DNA of 60,674 bases from Desulfobacteraceae bacterium UBA5616 (GTDB lineage Bacteria; Desulfobacterota; Desulfobacteria; Desulfobacterales; UBA5616): assembly GCA_002423615.1 (NCBI GenBank), contig DIKO01000038.1, positions 1 to 60,674 on the forward strand. Direction: 5' to 3'. The position numbers and the translations under genes are program-made. Positions 9,227-16,959 of this stretch are shown here, in pieces. The notes under the pieces were generated by a model. It was not told the DNA's origin. It saw only the letters and a program-made list of their open reading frames with translations, and did no database searches. The number at the start of each line of letters is the position of its first letter. The first letter of the stretch is position 1.

Positions 9227-9418
9227 CTATCTCCCGATACGAAGTCCCGAAATGGAGCCGATGACCCCGAAGACGCTTAAAAGCCATAAAATCACGACGA
9301 CCACAACGACGATATTGAGGATACTCTTGATTTTACGATCCATGGGGATGTAGTTGTTAATCACCCAAAGGATCACGCCGACTACCACCAGAATAATAAT
9401 TAAATTGATCAAAGGCAT
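9227..9418 (-). CDS. Thivi_2564-type small membrane protein
   Basis: A 63-residue protein with two hydrophobic helices separated by NNYIPMDRKIKSILN, the conserved linker of the Thivi_2564 family of inner-membrane proteins. AGGAGAAGG lies just upstream of the ATG. It is part of a leftward string of tiny envelope genes. No molecular function is known for the family. Confidence 0.78.
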   Translation of the reverse strand: MPLINLIIILVVVGVILWVINNYIPMDRKIKSILNIVVVVVVILWLLSVFGVIGSISGLRIGR

Positions 9419-9531
9419 ATCCTTCTCCTTTCCTGCTTAACGCCTTTCGGCCTACTGATTTGGAAAAATACAAACGCCATTCGGTTCCGGTTTACGGTTG
9501 CATTGCTTTTGTATTTCCATGCCCTCATTTT

Positions 9532-9687
9532 TCAAATGCGCCCAAATAACAGAAGCAGGAGCACAATCAAAAGGGCCAGCCCCAACCCGCCGCTGGGATA
9601 ATATCCCCACGCCTTGCTGTGCGGCCATGTGGGAAGCGCCCCAATCAATAAAAGAACCAATAAAATAAGCAGTATTGTCCCTAACAT
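9532..9687 (-). CDS. DUF3309-type small membrane protein
   Basis: A 51-residue gene found by reading the minus strand. The product begins MLGTILLILLVLLLIGALP, continues TWPHSKAWGYYPSGG, then has a second helix of nearly pure leucine, isoleucine and valine. The TWPHS..WGYYPSGG block is the DUF3309 hallmark. The ribosome site GGAAGGA is well placed. Neighbours on both sides are similar tiny membrane genes. Confidence 0.82.
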   Translation of the reverse strand: MLGTILLILLVLLLIGALPTWPHSKAWGYYPSGGLGLALLIVLLLLLFGRI

Positions 9688-9742
9688 GTTATCCTTCCTT
9701 CCCGCCGAATACCCGGCATGGCGTTTCGTTCTCTTGCTCTTT

Positions 9743-10012
9743 TTATTTCACGATGAGATCATTTTTTACAGCTGTAACCCCGTCCACGCTCCTTGCGATT
9801 TTACCCGCTCTATCCACCGCTGCTTGAGAATCAACAAATCCGCTCAATTCAACCGTGTCCTTGAAAGTGACCACGCTGATCGTTTTGAACGAATAAGACT
9901 CATCTGCCGATGATGGTAAACGGCCATGTGTTTCATTCGCCAACACTTGGCCGTTGATTAGAAACAAAGAGGTCAAGCCTGCCATCAGAACCCATGTCAT
10001 TGATTTTTTCAT
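9743..10012 (-). CDS. Periplasmic BON-domain protein
   Basis: An 89-residue exported protein. A signal peptide (MKKSMTWVLMAGLTSLFL, cleavage near VLA-NE at residue 25) precedes one BON domain with the usual core: VTFKDTVELSGFVDSQAAVD followed by AGKIARSVDGVTAVKNDL. BON domains, as in OsmY, associate with phospholipids or envelope proteins and are often osmotically or stress induced. This copy has a single domain, fitting the envelope-stress context. Confidence 0.88.
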   Translation of the reverse strand: MKKSMTWVLMAGLTSLFLINGQVLANETHGRLPSSADESYSFKTISVVTFKDTVELSGFVDSQAAVDRAGKIARSVDGVTAVKNDLIVK

Positions 10013-10207
10013 CGGAGATTTTCTTTTCTTAAACAGATTTTTTCTTCAACTGCCTTGGATCCCATGATTCAATCCCCACCAATCCGGTCCCGAGAAGCAA
10101 TCTAAAAGTCCGTCATTCCCGCCTTCGCAGGTATGTAAAGGCTCATCATTAACCAGATGGTCGTATTTGACCCTTTTTGTATTGATGCGCCTTGCCAAAT
10201 GCCGACA

Positions 10208-10738
10208 TCAAACGGTAATCCGCATCGGCGTATAGGAGGATGCTTCCGCCGGAACGGCATTCGAAACAACATGTAAGCCGCGGCGGCCCATGGAAGCGCT
10301 CCGCAGGCTCCCTTGAACGGCCAGCCCCCATTTATAGGGAATAAACAAAATAGAGGTTTCGCAGGCTATTTTGAGGCCGTTCTTTGTCAGGCCCATGAAA
10401 TGGATTTGTTTCCTCGCAAAGGCGCCGCGGCACCCATGGTGGTAAAGTTTCCAGATCAGGCGGCGGCTCTCCGGCGCAATGAGGGTCTCCGGATCAAAGT
10501 CGGGAGCACAGGCTTCTTCCGGGGTTACGCCGAAGAGTTCGGCGAATGGATCGTTGATGAATTCCAATCTCCTGTCGAAAATGACAAAAACGGCTTCCTG
10601 CATATACGACTTCGAAGGGATGGTTCGGTCCGCTTCATGTCCATAAATTTTCAGGATTTTCTTGTAATGTTTTTCATCCATTTCCAGCTCGGAAATCCTG
10701 TTGCGCAAGGCTTTCATTTCTTCCATTACGTCTTTCAT
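10208..10738 (-). CDS. PAS-domain protein
   Basis: A 176-residue soluble protein. The first 30 residues form a short coiled coil (MEEMKALRNRISELEMDE); residues about 45-150 look like one PAS fold, with EAVFVIFDRRLEFINDPFAELFGVTPEE as two segments and a closing strand ACETSILFIPYKWG. No kinase, cyclase or helix-turn-helix domain follows, so it is a stand-alone sensor or adaptor. The last 30 residues look non-conserved. Partner and ligand are unknown. Confidence 0.7.
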   Translation of the reverse strand: MKDVMEEMKALRNRISELEMDEKHYKKILKIYGHEADRTIPSKSYMQEAVFVIFDRRLEFINDPFAELFGVTPEEACAPDFDPETLIAPESRRLIWKLYHHGCRGAFARKQIHFMGLTKNGLKIACETSILFIPYKWGLAVQGSLRSASMGRRGLHVVSNAVPAEASSYTPMRITV

Positions 10739-10804
10739 CAGTTCTTCCTTTCAATTTCCCTTTAAAGGGAGCCCTGTCTTCTTAAGGTCTTCGGCCGACA
10801 GGCG

Positions 10805-11011
10805 CTATCGGCGGCTGCCTTTGCGTTCACGCAGAAGACCGATAATCTGTTCGGCCAGGGTGATCCCCAGGGTCAGCGCCATAAGCGTGCGGCGGGCCCC
10901 GCCCCGGACATCAGCGACTTCCATATGGATCAGGCTGCGGCGCAGGTCACAGCTTACGGCCAGGCGGTTCTTGGCCTCCTGGATGTCTTTCAGTTTTTGG
11001 TCGAGAAACAT
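10805..11011 (-). CDS. Small protein in YqjK position
   Basis: A 68-residue, strongly charged protein with one weakly hydrophobic helix (LMALTLGITLAEQIIGLL). It overlaps the end of the YqjE-like gene by 22 bases, so it is translationally coupled to it. The order DUF883, holin-family, small basic protein mirrors yqjD-yqjE-yqjK of enterobacteria. Sequence similarity to YqjK is not obvious, so this is a positional analogy only. Confidence 0.6.
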   Translation of the reverse strand: MFLDQKLKDIQEAKNRLAVSCDLRRSLIHMEVADVRGGARRTLMALTLGITLAEQIIGLLRERKGSRR

Positions 11012-11379
11012 GCCATGTCCTTTTTCAGTTCCGCCAGGCTCTGGTCAAAGGCAAGCGGTTTTTGTTCCAGGCGCCGGCGAAGCATCAAAAAGACGGCCGC
11101 GCCGGCCAGCATGCCGGCCGCTGCCGCAACAGCAAGTCCGCAGAGTCGCCATTCCGGGGCCAAAAAGTATAATCCGGCCAAAACCAGCAGCAGGAGGCCG
11201 AGCAGGGAAAAGACCACACCCATGCAGGCCAGGATCAGTGCCTGGACAAAACGGATTTTGGCCTCCCGCAACTCCAGAGACAGGATTTCCAGACGATCCT
11301 GGAGAATTTGGACGGCTGTCCCCCCTAACCGGCCGGTAACGCCTGTGAACCCGGAAATGAACAACGGCAGTCTGTCCAT
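10990..11379 (-). CDS. YqjE/phage-holin-family membrane protein
   Basis: A 129-residue inner-membrane protein of the holin-superfamily-III/YqjE type (DUF1469-like). An amphipathic N-terminal helix (RLEILSLELREAKIRFVQAL) precedes two transmembrane hairpin segments, ACMGVVFSLLGLLLLVLAGLY and LAVAAAAGMLAGAAVFLM, then a basic tail. Such proteins pair with DUF883/YqjD. It follows the DUF883 gene by one base and overlaps the next gene. Confidence 0.82.
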   Translation of the reverse strand: MDRLPLFISGFTGVTGRLGGTAVQILQDRLEILSLELREAKIRFVQALILACMGVVFSLLGLLLLVLAGLYFLAPEWRLCGLAVAAAAGMLAGAAVFLMLRRRLEQKPLAFDQSLAELKKDMACFSTKN

Positions 11380-11380
11380 G

Positions 11381-11701
11381 CTATTTCCTGAACGCTAACC
11401 AGCCCAGCAACAGGCCGGTAAAAAATGATCCGCCGATGACATAGTACGGCTTTTCGTGAATGTATTCATCCGCGGCCCGGACCTTCTCCACGAGGCCGTC
11501 TTCAAGCTCGCCATACTCGCTCTTGGTGGATTCCAGACGTTCCTTCAGGGCGGCTCTGGCTGCTTTGATCCGGTCGTCCAGTTCTCCGGAAGTCGCTTCC
11601 AGGAGCGCCTGGGCATGGTCGATAATCTGCTGCATTTCTTCGCTCATGGTTTTGCTGTTGTCCTGGGTCTTTGTTTTGGTATTCACCTGTGCCTTTGCCA
11701 T
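11381..11701 (-). CDS. DUF883 (YqjD/ElaB) ribosome-associated membrane protein
   Basis: A 106-residue protein with a hydrophilic helical body (AARAALKERLESTKSEY and similar) and a C-terminal membrane anchor starting at HEKPYYVIGGSFFTGLLLG, the DUF883 signature. In E. coli, YqjD and ElaB anchor ribosomes to the inner membrane in stationary phase. Here it heads the YqjD/YqjE-type trio. Confidence 0.85.
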   Translation of the reverse strand: MAKAQVNTKTKTQDNSKTMSEEMQQIIDHAQALLEATSGELDDRIKAARAALKERLESTKSEYGELEDGLVEKVRAADEYIHEKPYYVIGGSFFTGLLLGWLAFRK

Positions 11702-11758
11702 GGTGTTAATCTCCTTAAGTTTGCCCCCCGGATGATGAATTCCTGGAAGGATAAAATT

Positions 11759-11860
11759 TCAAATATTCTTGTTTGGATGTTTAAGATCGGCCGTTATTGT
11801 CAAAACCTGTTTTTCAAAGAGCGAAATCAACGTGAAATGATCCTTCTTTTTCTTATCCAT
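11759..11860 (-). CDS. Possible 33-residue protein overlapping the ABM gene stop
   Basis: The ABM stop codon and this ATG overlap as TAATG, and GGAGG lies seven bases upstream, an excellent initiation context. The product starts MDKKKKDHFTLISLFEKQVL and is polar. No family is recognised. It could be a coupled small protein or chance; lack of any homologue knowledge keeps confidence low. Confidence 0.35.
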   Translation of the reverse strand: MDKKKKDHFTLISLFEKQVLTITADLKHPNKNI

Positions 11861-12165
11861 TAACCATCCTCCAGTCCTTCCGGTTGGAAAACGGTATGAA
11901 ACAAAATTTCAAAGGGCTCTTTAAGAAGATTCGCCGCCCCCCGGAGCACCTTAAAACGCTCCGATCGCATATGGCGTTTAAGGTTCTCCTCGGTATCCCA
12001 TTCCTCAAGAAGCAGGAGGTCGTTTTCATTCTCGACATTCCGGCAAAAGTCACAGCGTCTGCAGCCATTATCCGATCTTATGGAAACGGCCAGGGAAGCG
12101 ATCGTCTGAGACAATTCCTTGTGCTTCTCCGGAAAAACCTTCATTCTGATGATGGCCAGGATCAT
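11860..12165 (-). CDS. Antibiotic biosynthesis monooxygenase (ABM)-fold protein, copy 1
   Basis: A 101-residue dimeric alpha-beta barrel protein of the YgiN/ABM type. The start at 12165 is fixed by alignment with the second copy at 26100-26429: both open MI(L/I).. and share KELSQT near residue 20, an EGC/NGC..C turn, LLLEEW near 55, and a LRSE/MRSE..VL..LL.EP stretch. The conserved LLLEEW strand and the His/Arg helix are typical of ABM. It lies downstream of the Kai-linked activator, 182 bp away. The substrate (often a quinone or none known) cannot be assigned. Confidence 0.78.
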   Translation of the reverse strand: MILAIIRMKVFPEKHKELSQTIASLAVSIRSDNGCRRCDFCRNVENENDLLLLEEWDTEENLKRHMRSERFKVLRGAANLLKEPFEILFHTVFQPEGLEDG

Positions 12166-12347
12166 GACCAGTGTATTGCAAAGAGTTTGCCAACAAATTG
12201 GAAAAGACAGGGGTTTGAAATAGATGTTGATTAACGGCAAGTTATGTCTATCAAAGCAGGGACCGGGGGTTTGGAAAACGGCTCAATTGCCCTCAGTATT
12301 TGGCGGGGCCTCAGCATTTAGAGGAAAATGTTGAGGACGAAAACCAC

Positions 12348-14327
12348 TTAATCCCAGTCGTTTGTCCGGGGCCTTTTAATCCCGAGCTTATGCATCCTCG
12401 CTCTCAGGGTGCTGGGGTGGATCCCCAGGATCTCCGCGGAGCCCCCTTTTCCCTCGATGCGCCACTTGTTTTCCGAAAGGGTCTTCAGGATTTGATTCCG
12501 CTCGGTTGCTTCCAGTGTTTTGGCGGAGGATTCCAGTGAAAGGGAGGACATCTTCAGCTTATCGACCAGTTGCAAAACGGGTCCCGGACACAGGATCACG
12601 GCCCGCTCTATGATGCTTTCCAGTTCCCGCACATTTCCGGGCCACTGATAATCCTGAAGCGCCTTCATGGTTTCTTTTGAAATCGACGTAATCTTTTTTC
12701 CCAATTTCCTGGAATACCGGGAGATGAAGGCTTCCGCCAAAACCGGAATGTCTGCAGCGCGCTGCCGCAGGGGAGGAACCGTGATGGGAAAGACATTGAG
12801 CCGATAGAAAAGATCCTGCCGGAACCGGCCCTTCGTGACTTCTTCCTCGAGATTTCGATTGGTGGTCGCCAAAATCCGGATATCGACTTTTAGGGTACGG
12901 GATGAGCCCAGGCGCTCAAACTCTTGATGCTGAATGACCCTGAGCAGCTTGGATTGCATATCCAGCGGCAGCTCCCCGATCTCATCGAGGCACAGGGTGG
13001 AGCCATTGGCGATTTCAAACCGGCCGATCTGCCGGCTGTCGGCCCCGGTGAACGCGCCCTTCTCCCTCCCGAACAGCTCGCTCTCAATCAAATTGGCAGG
13101 CAGGGCCGCACAGTTGACGGTGATCATCGTCCGGTCTTTCCGGGGGCTCATGTTATGGATGGCGGCGGCGATCAGTTCTTTTCCCGTACCGGTTTCACCG
13201 AGGATCAGGATCGTCGTATTCGTGGCCGCAACCTGCTCCGCCCGGTAGAGAACGTATTTGAGACCATCACTTTCTCCGAGAATCCGGCCGTATTTATGTC
13301 TCATTTTAATTTCCTGACGAAAATAAATATTCTCAGCCTCCAGATTTTCTTTCAGGTCCTGGATTTCAGAAAGAGCTGTCCGCAGTTCATTTGTCCGCTC
13401 CGCTACGCGTTGTTCCAATTCGGTGTGGGATCGCTGGAGGGCATCCGCCATTTTTTTCTGCTCGGTGATGTCCATCAGCGTAACCACACAACCTTGAACC
13501 TTTTTGGATTGGTTTAACAAGGGACGTGCATTGAGCAAAAGTTCAAACACCTTGCCGTCGTCTCTCCGGAAAGTCACGGGTACACCGACAACAATCTCAC
13601 CGTTCAAAGGCGTTGAAATGGAAAATTTTGACGAATTCGCCCTCTCCCGGCTCTCCTGAATAGAAAACATGGCATCAAAGTGCTGGCGCAGCAGGTTCTT
13701 TCCGCAGAGTTCATGGCCCATCTGACTTGCCCTGGTGATCTTCCCGTTCTCATCGCAGACAAGGACGGCTTCCGTCGCCTGATCGAGAATAGAGCGGGAG
13801 AGCCTTTCGGATTTCAGAATCGCCTCGTTTCTTTTCTGTTCGGTTAAATCCGTTACCACCATGCTGATGAACTGCGTATCGGCAAGTTCCAGGGGATTGC
13901 AGGAAATATACACGGGGATATGGGTTTCGTCTTTCAGGGAAAGAGCGACCTCTCCTGTTCCCCTCTCCCTGAAAATAGCACCAAACAGCTTTTTGTCCGC
14001 CGGTGAAATGACATCGTATATCGATGAATTGATAACCCTGGGGTGCGGCAGTTTAAGCATTTGCGCAAACTGGTTGTTGCAGTACATAATGCTGCCGTCG
14101 GGTGTGAGGGTGACAGCGCCTTCTTTCATGGTTTCCAGAAGGATGCGGTAGGGATAATCATCAGTCTTCAGGGTAAAAACCCGATCGCCGTCGATCCCCG
14201 ACACCACCAGGGCGTCCACCTCGCCATGACGGATCGCCTGCAGCGTTTCTTCGGCTTCTTCCAGACGGCGGCGCAAATCCTCATTCTCAGCCAGGAGGTG
14301 CTCTTTGATCATGTGATCGTTTTTCAT
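12348..14327 (-). CDS. Sigma-54-dependent regulator with two PAS domains, Kai operon
   Basis: A 659-residue bacterial enhancer-binding protein. Residues 1-25 form a coiled coil, two PAS domains follow (about 55-165 and 175-290), then a coiled linker and the AAA+ domain with GETGTGKE (Walker A, near 380), GAFTGA (sigma-54 contact loop, near 426), the Walker B LDEIGELP and WPGNVREL (near 562). The C-terminal Fis-type helix-turn-helix is GSAEILGIHPSTLRARM. No receiver domain is present, so input is through PAS. It starts four bases after the first kaiB and is the last gene of the Kai operon, making it the likely transcriptional output. Confidence 0.93.
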   Translation of the reverse strand: MKNDHMIKEHLLAENEDLRRRLEEAEETLQAIRHGEVDALVVSGIDGDRVFTLKTDDYPYRILLETMKEGAVTLTPDGSIMYCNNQFAQMLKLPHPRVINSSIYDVISPADKKLFGAIFRERGTGEVALSLKDETHIPVYISCNPLELADTQFISMVVTDLTEQKRNEAILKSERLSRSILDQATEAVLVCDENGKITRASQMGHELCGKNLLRQHFDAMFSIQESRERANSSKFSISTPLNGEIVVGVPVTFRRDDGKVFELLLNARPLLNQSKKVQGCVVTLMDITEQKKMADALQRSHTELEQRVAERTNELRTALSEIQDLKENLEAENIYFRQEIKMRHKYGRILGESDGLKYVLYRAEQVAATNTTILILGETGTGKELIAAAIHNMSPRKDRTMITVNCAALPANLIESELFGREKGAFTGADSRQIGRFEIANGSTLCLDEIGELPLDMQSKLLRVIQHQEFERLGSSRTLKVDIRILATTNRNLEEEVTKGRFRQDLFYRLNVFPITVPPLRQRAADIPVLAEAFISRYSRKLGKKITSISKETMKALQDYQWPGNVRELESIIERAVILCPGPVLQLVDKLKMSSLSLESSAKTLEATERNQILKTLSENKWRIEGKGGSAEILGIHPSTLRARMHKLGIKRPRTNDWD

Positions 14328-14331
14328 AGAA

Positions 14332-14667
14332 TCATCTTTTCCGGACCCTCAAATCCAGCCCCAGGAGAACCCGTTCCGTATTCGAGAGGTCGCCTATAAA
14401 ACTTCTCAGAGGGAGGGGGAGTTTTTTGATGAGCGTGGGGGCGGCAAGGATCTGTTCCCCTTTGGCGAGGGCAGGATGCTGATAGATATCAATCACCTCA
14501 AGGTCGTAACGGCCATGGAGGTGCTCTTCACAAATCATTTTGATGTTGGCAATAGCCCTCTGGGACCTTGCCGTTAAACCGGTAACATACAACCGCAGGA
14601 CATAGGTCTCTTTACCCTTTTCGTCAAAGGATTGCTCCGCTGTCGGTGCCGGCTTGTCAGTTTTCAC
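14332..14667 (-). CDS. kaiB: KaiB-domain protein 1
   Basis: A 111-residue KaiB-family protein with a 20-residue polar N-terminal extension. Core motifs match cyanobacterial KaiB: LRLYVTGLT, IANIKMICEEHL, YDLEVIDIYQHPALAKGEQI, APTLIKKLPLP and GDLSNTERVLLGLD. KaiB binds the KaiC CI ring after a fold switch. It lies 55 bp after kaiB2 and four bases before the activator gene. Confidence 0.92.
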   Translation of the reverse strand: MKTDKPAPTAEQSFDEKGKETYVLRLYVTGLTARSQRAIANIKMICEEHLHGRYDLEVIDIYQHPALAKGEQILAAPTLIKKLPLPLRSFIGDLSNTERVLLGLDLRVRKR

Positions 14668-14722
14668 CTCCGCCCCCTTTCAATATTGCAAAACCGCCTG
14701 TACCTCCATCGGTTATTGCGGA

Positions 14723-15043
14723 TTATGCCCGTGATTTGATATCCAGGCCCACCAGAACCCGTTCGGTGTTGGAGAGATCCCCGATAATTTTCTTGATAGG
14801 CTCCGGAAGTTTTCTCACCAGGGTCGGAATGGCTAAAATCTGATCCCCCTTCGCCAGTTGGGGATTCTTCATGAGGTCAATCACTTCTATCCGATATTGG
14901 CCCTTGAGGTGTCCTTCGCAGAGAGTCTTGAGATTGACCAGGGCCTCTATGGATTTCGGCGTTTGCCCTGCAACATAAAGCCTTAAATCCCAAATCTCAC
15001 GCGGGCCCTTTGCGTTTTTTTCGGACGGCGCCGGCTGTTTCAT
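14723..15043 (-). CDS. kaiB: KaiB-domain protein 2
   Basis: A 106-residue KaiB. It keeps LRLYVAGQTPKS, VIDLMKNPQLAKGDQILA, IPTLVRKLP and IGDLSNTERVLVGLD, and is closer to cyanobacterial KaiB (LYVAGNTPNS, VIDVLKNPQLA) than the first copy. Its ATG overlaps the kaiC stop by four bases, so it is translationally coupled to kaiC. Two different kaiB genes behind one kaiC suggest divided roles or hetero-oligomers. Confidence 0.93.
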   Translation of the reverse strand: MKQPAPSEKNAKGPREIWDLRLYVAGQTPKSIEALVNLKTLCEGHLKGQYRIEVIDLMKNPQLAKGDQILAIPTLVRKLPEPIKKIIGDLSNTERVLVGLDIKSRA

Positions 15044-16767
15044 TTTCTTTTGCCTCCCTCGGGGTTCCTGTCCGCCTTGCGCATTCGGACGATGGCATCC
15101 CTTTCCCGGGCAAGGCGTTTTTCCCGCTCTTTTTCCTGATCACTCAACTTTTTCATCTCAGCGGAAGCCGCCTCAAGCTCGGCATGTAAAGCGGCGATCT
15201 GTGCTTCCACGGCCTTTTGCTTGCACCCAAGGTTGATCTTTCTGAACGTAACCTCCTGCTGATGGACAAGTTCCGCTTCTTTCTCCATGGATTCCTGAGC
15301 GAGACGCGCGGATCCGGTGAGAACGCCTGCTGCTCCGAAATAGACATCAAGGAGGGTGATCCCATGGTCCGTCAAAAGAAACTCGCGGATCTGATTCGAG
15401 TGGGCCATGCCGCGGGACTTGAGAATATACAATCCGCGGTTTCGCTCCCCCCCGATTTCGATGCTTCGAAGCAGAAGCCAGGTATCGGCCAGAGAGGAGA
15501 CGTCCACCTCGGATTGTTCGAGATCTTTGCCGGAGGACGTCAGGGTGGTGAACAGGGTGGTGATTTGATTCATCTTCAAAAAATCGATCAAGCGGGTCAG
15601 CATGGATTTGACATCCAGGGGATCCCCCGCGTGGATAAAATTGGTTATCGGATCAACCACCACAACGGCCGGTTTAAATTCAATGATTTTCCTGTACATC
15701 GTCATGAGGTGGGTTTCCAGCCCGTAAACAGAAGGCCGCTCTGCATAAAACCGGAGAAGACCTTTCTTCACCCAGGGTTCGAGGTCTATCCCGATGGAGG
15801 ACATGTTGCGGACAATCTGCAATTGGGATTCTTCAAAGGAAAAGAAGATACACCGCTCGCTGCGCCGGCAGGCCGCCTGGATAAAAGAAGCGGCAACGCT
15901 GGTCTTCCCCGTTCCCGCCGTACCGGAAAGGAGAATACTGCCTCCCTTGAAATATCCTTTACCGCTGAACATCGTGTCAAGGCGCGGAATGCCGGTGGAG
16001 ATGCGCCGGGTCGTGATTGGGTGGTTCAGCCCGATGGAGGTGATCGGAAGAACGGAAATCCCCTGATCTTCTATCAGGAAGGGATATTCATTGGTGCCAT
16101 GGGTGGACCCCCTGTATTTGACGACCCGCATGCGGCGGGTGGAAAGCTGGTCCGTCACCCGGTGATCGAGGAAGATGACACAGTCGGAAACATATTCTTC
16201 CAGGCCTTGGCGGGTCAACGAATTTTCTCCCTTTTCACCCGTAATGATGGTTGTCATGCCCTTGTCTTTAAGCCACCGGAAGAGGCGTCGCAGTTCGGCC
16301 CGGAGAATCAGCGGGTTGGGCAACCCGGAGAAGAGGGATTCTATGGTGTCGAGGACGACCCGCCTGGCCCCGATGGAATCGATCGCGTATTCAAGGCGGA
16401 TGAACAGTCCTTCAAGGTCATACTCACCGGTATCCTGGATTTCGCTTCGCTCCACCCGGACATAGTCCAGCAAAAGAAGTTTGGAGGCCACAAGATGATC
16501 CAGATCAAACCCGAGAGAGGCGACATTTTCGGTAAGTTCTTCGGTGGTTTCCTCAAAAGACATGAAAACCCCGGGCTCATTATACTGGGTAGCCCCGCGT
16601 ACAAGAAACTCCGTGGCAAAGAGCGTTTTGCCGCACCCGGCAGCGCCGCAGATCAGTGTAGGGCGGCCCGTGGGCAATCCCCCACCGATGATTTCATCCA
16701 GGCCCTGTATTCCTGTGGGCGTTTTCGATAAGCCGATACGGGGTGCTTTAGCTCTTTCCTTGGCCAT
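15040..16767 (-). CDS. kaiC: KaiC-type ATPase/autokinase with C-terminal coiled coil
   Basis: A 575-residue double-RecA protein. The ATG at 16767 is preferred over one 35 codons upstream because GGGGAGAGG precedes it. CI has GAAGCGKT (41-48) and catalytic Glu pair at 72-73; CII has GTAGTGKT (282-289) and Glu pair at 312-313. In the segment matching the cyanobacterial phosphorylation loop, Ser431 and Thr432 correspond to Ser424 and Ser425 and Thr426 to Ser419, so autophosphorylation is plausible. After about residue 495 a long charged coiled coil replaces the short KaiA-binding tail. No kaiA is present. Confidence 0.94.
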   Translation of the reverse strand: MAKERAKAPRIGLSKTPTGIQGLDEIIGGGLPTGRPTLICGAAGCGKTLFATEFLVRGATQYNEPGVFMSFEETTEELTENVASLGFDLDHLVASKLLLLDYVRVERSEIQDTGEYDLEGLFIRLEYAIDSIGARRVVLDTIESLFSGLPNPLILRAELRRLFRWLKDKGMTTIITGEKGENSLTRQGLEEYVSDCVIFLDHRVTDQLSTRRMRVVKYRGSTHGTNEYPFLIEDQGISVLPITSIGLNHPITTRRISTGIPRLDTMFSGKGYFKGGSILLSGTAGTGKTSVAASFIQAACRRSERCIFFSFEESQLQIVRNMSSIGIDLEPWVKKGLLRFYAERPSVYGLETHLMTMYRKIIEFKPAVVVVDPITNFIHAGDPLDVKSMLTRLIDFLKMNQITTLFTTLTSSGKDLEQSEVDVSSLADTWLLLRSIEIGGERNRGLYILKSRGMAHSNQIREFLLTDHGITLLDVYFGAAGVLTGSARLAQESMEKEAELVHQQEVTFRKINLGCKQKAVEAQIAALHAELEAASAEMKKLSDQEKEREKRLARERDAIVRMRKADRNPEGGKRK

Positions 16768-16959
16768 CAACCTCTCCCCTCTCTTGATAAACTTTGACAA
16801 TTGAATAGAATGAGTTTGCGACACCGTGTTGGAATTTACAGGCAATCCGTTTTCGTTACAAAAAAGTATCACTCCCCTTTGTGAAAGTCAAATTCAACCC
16901 CCCACTTTCATCTTCATCATCTTCCCTTCATGGTTGGCGGCTTGGGTTTTCCCACGGCT

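Noticed and set aside
10105..10140. Sequence like the common CGTCATTCCCGC intergenic repeat
   Set aside because: Only one arm is convincing and no hairpin partner is present.
15217..16731. 504-codon plus-strand open frame opposite kaiC
   Set aside because: It mirrors the kaiC coding frame, has no ribosome site and reads as compositionally odd protein. The kaiC frame has clear catalytic motifs.
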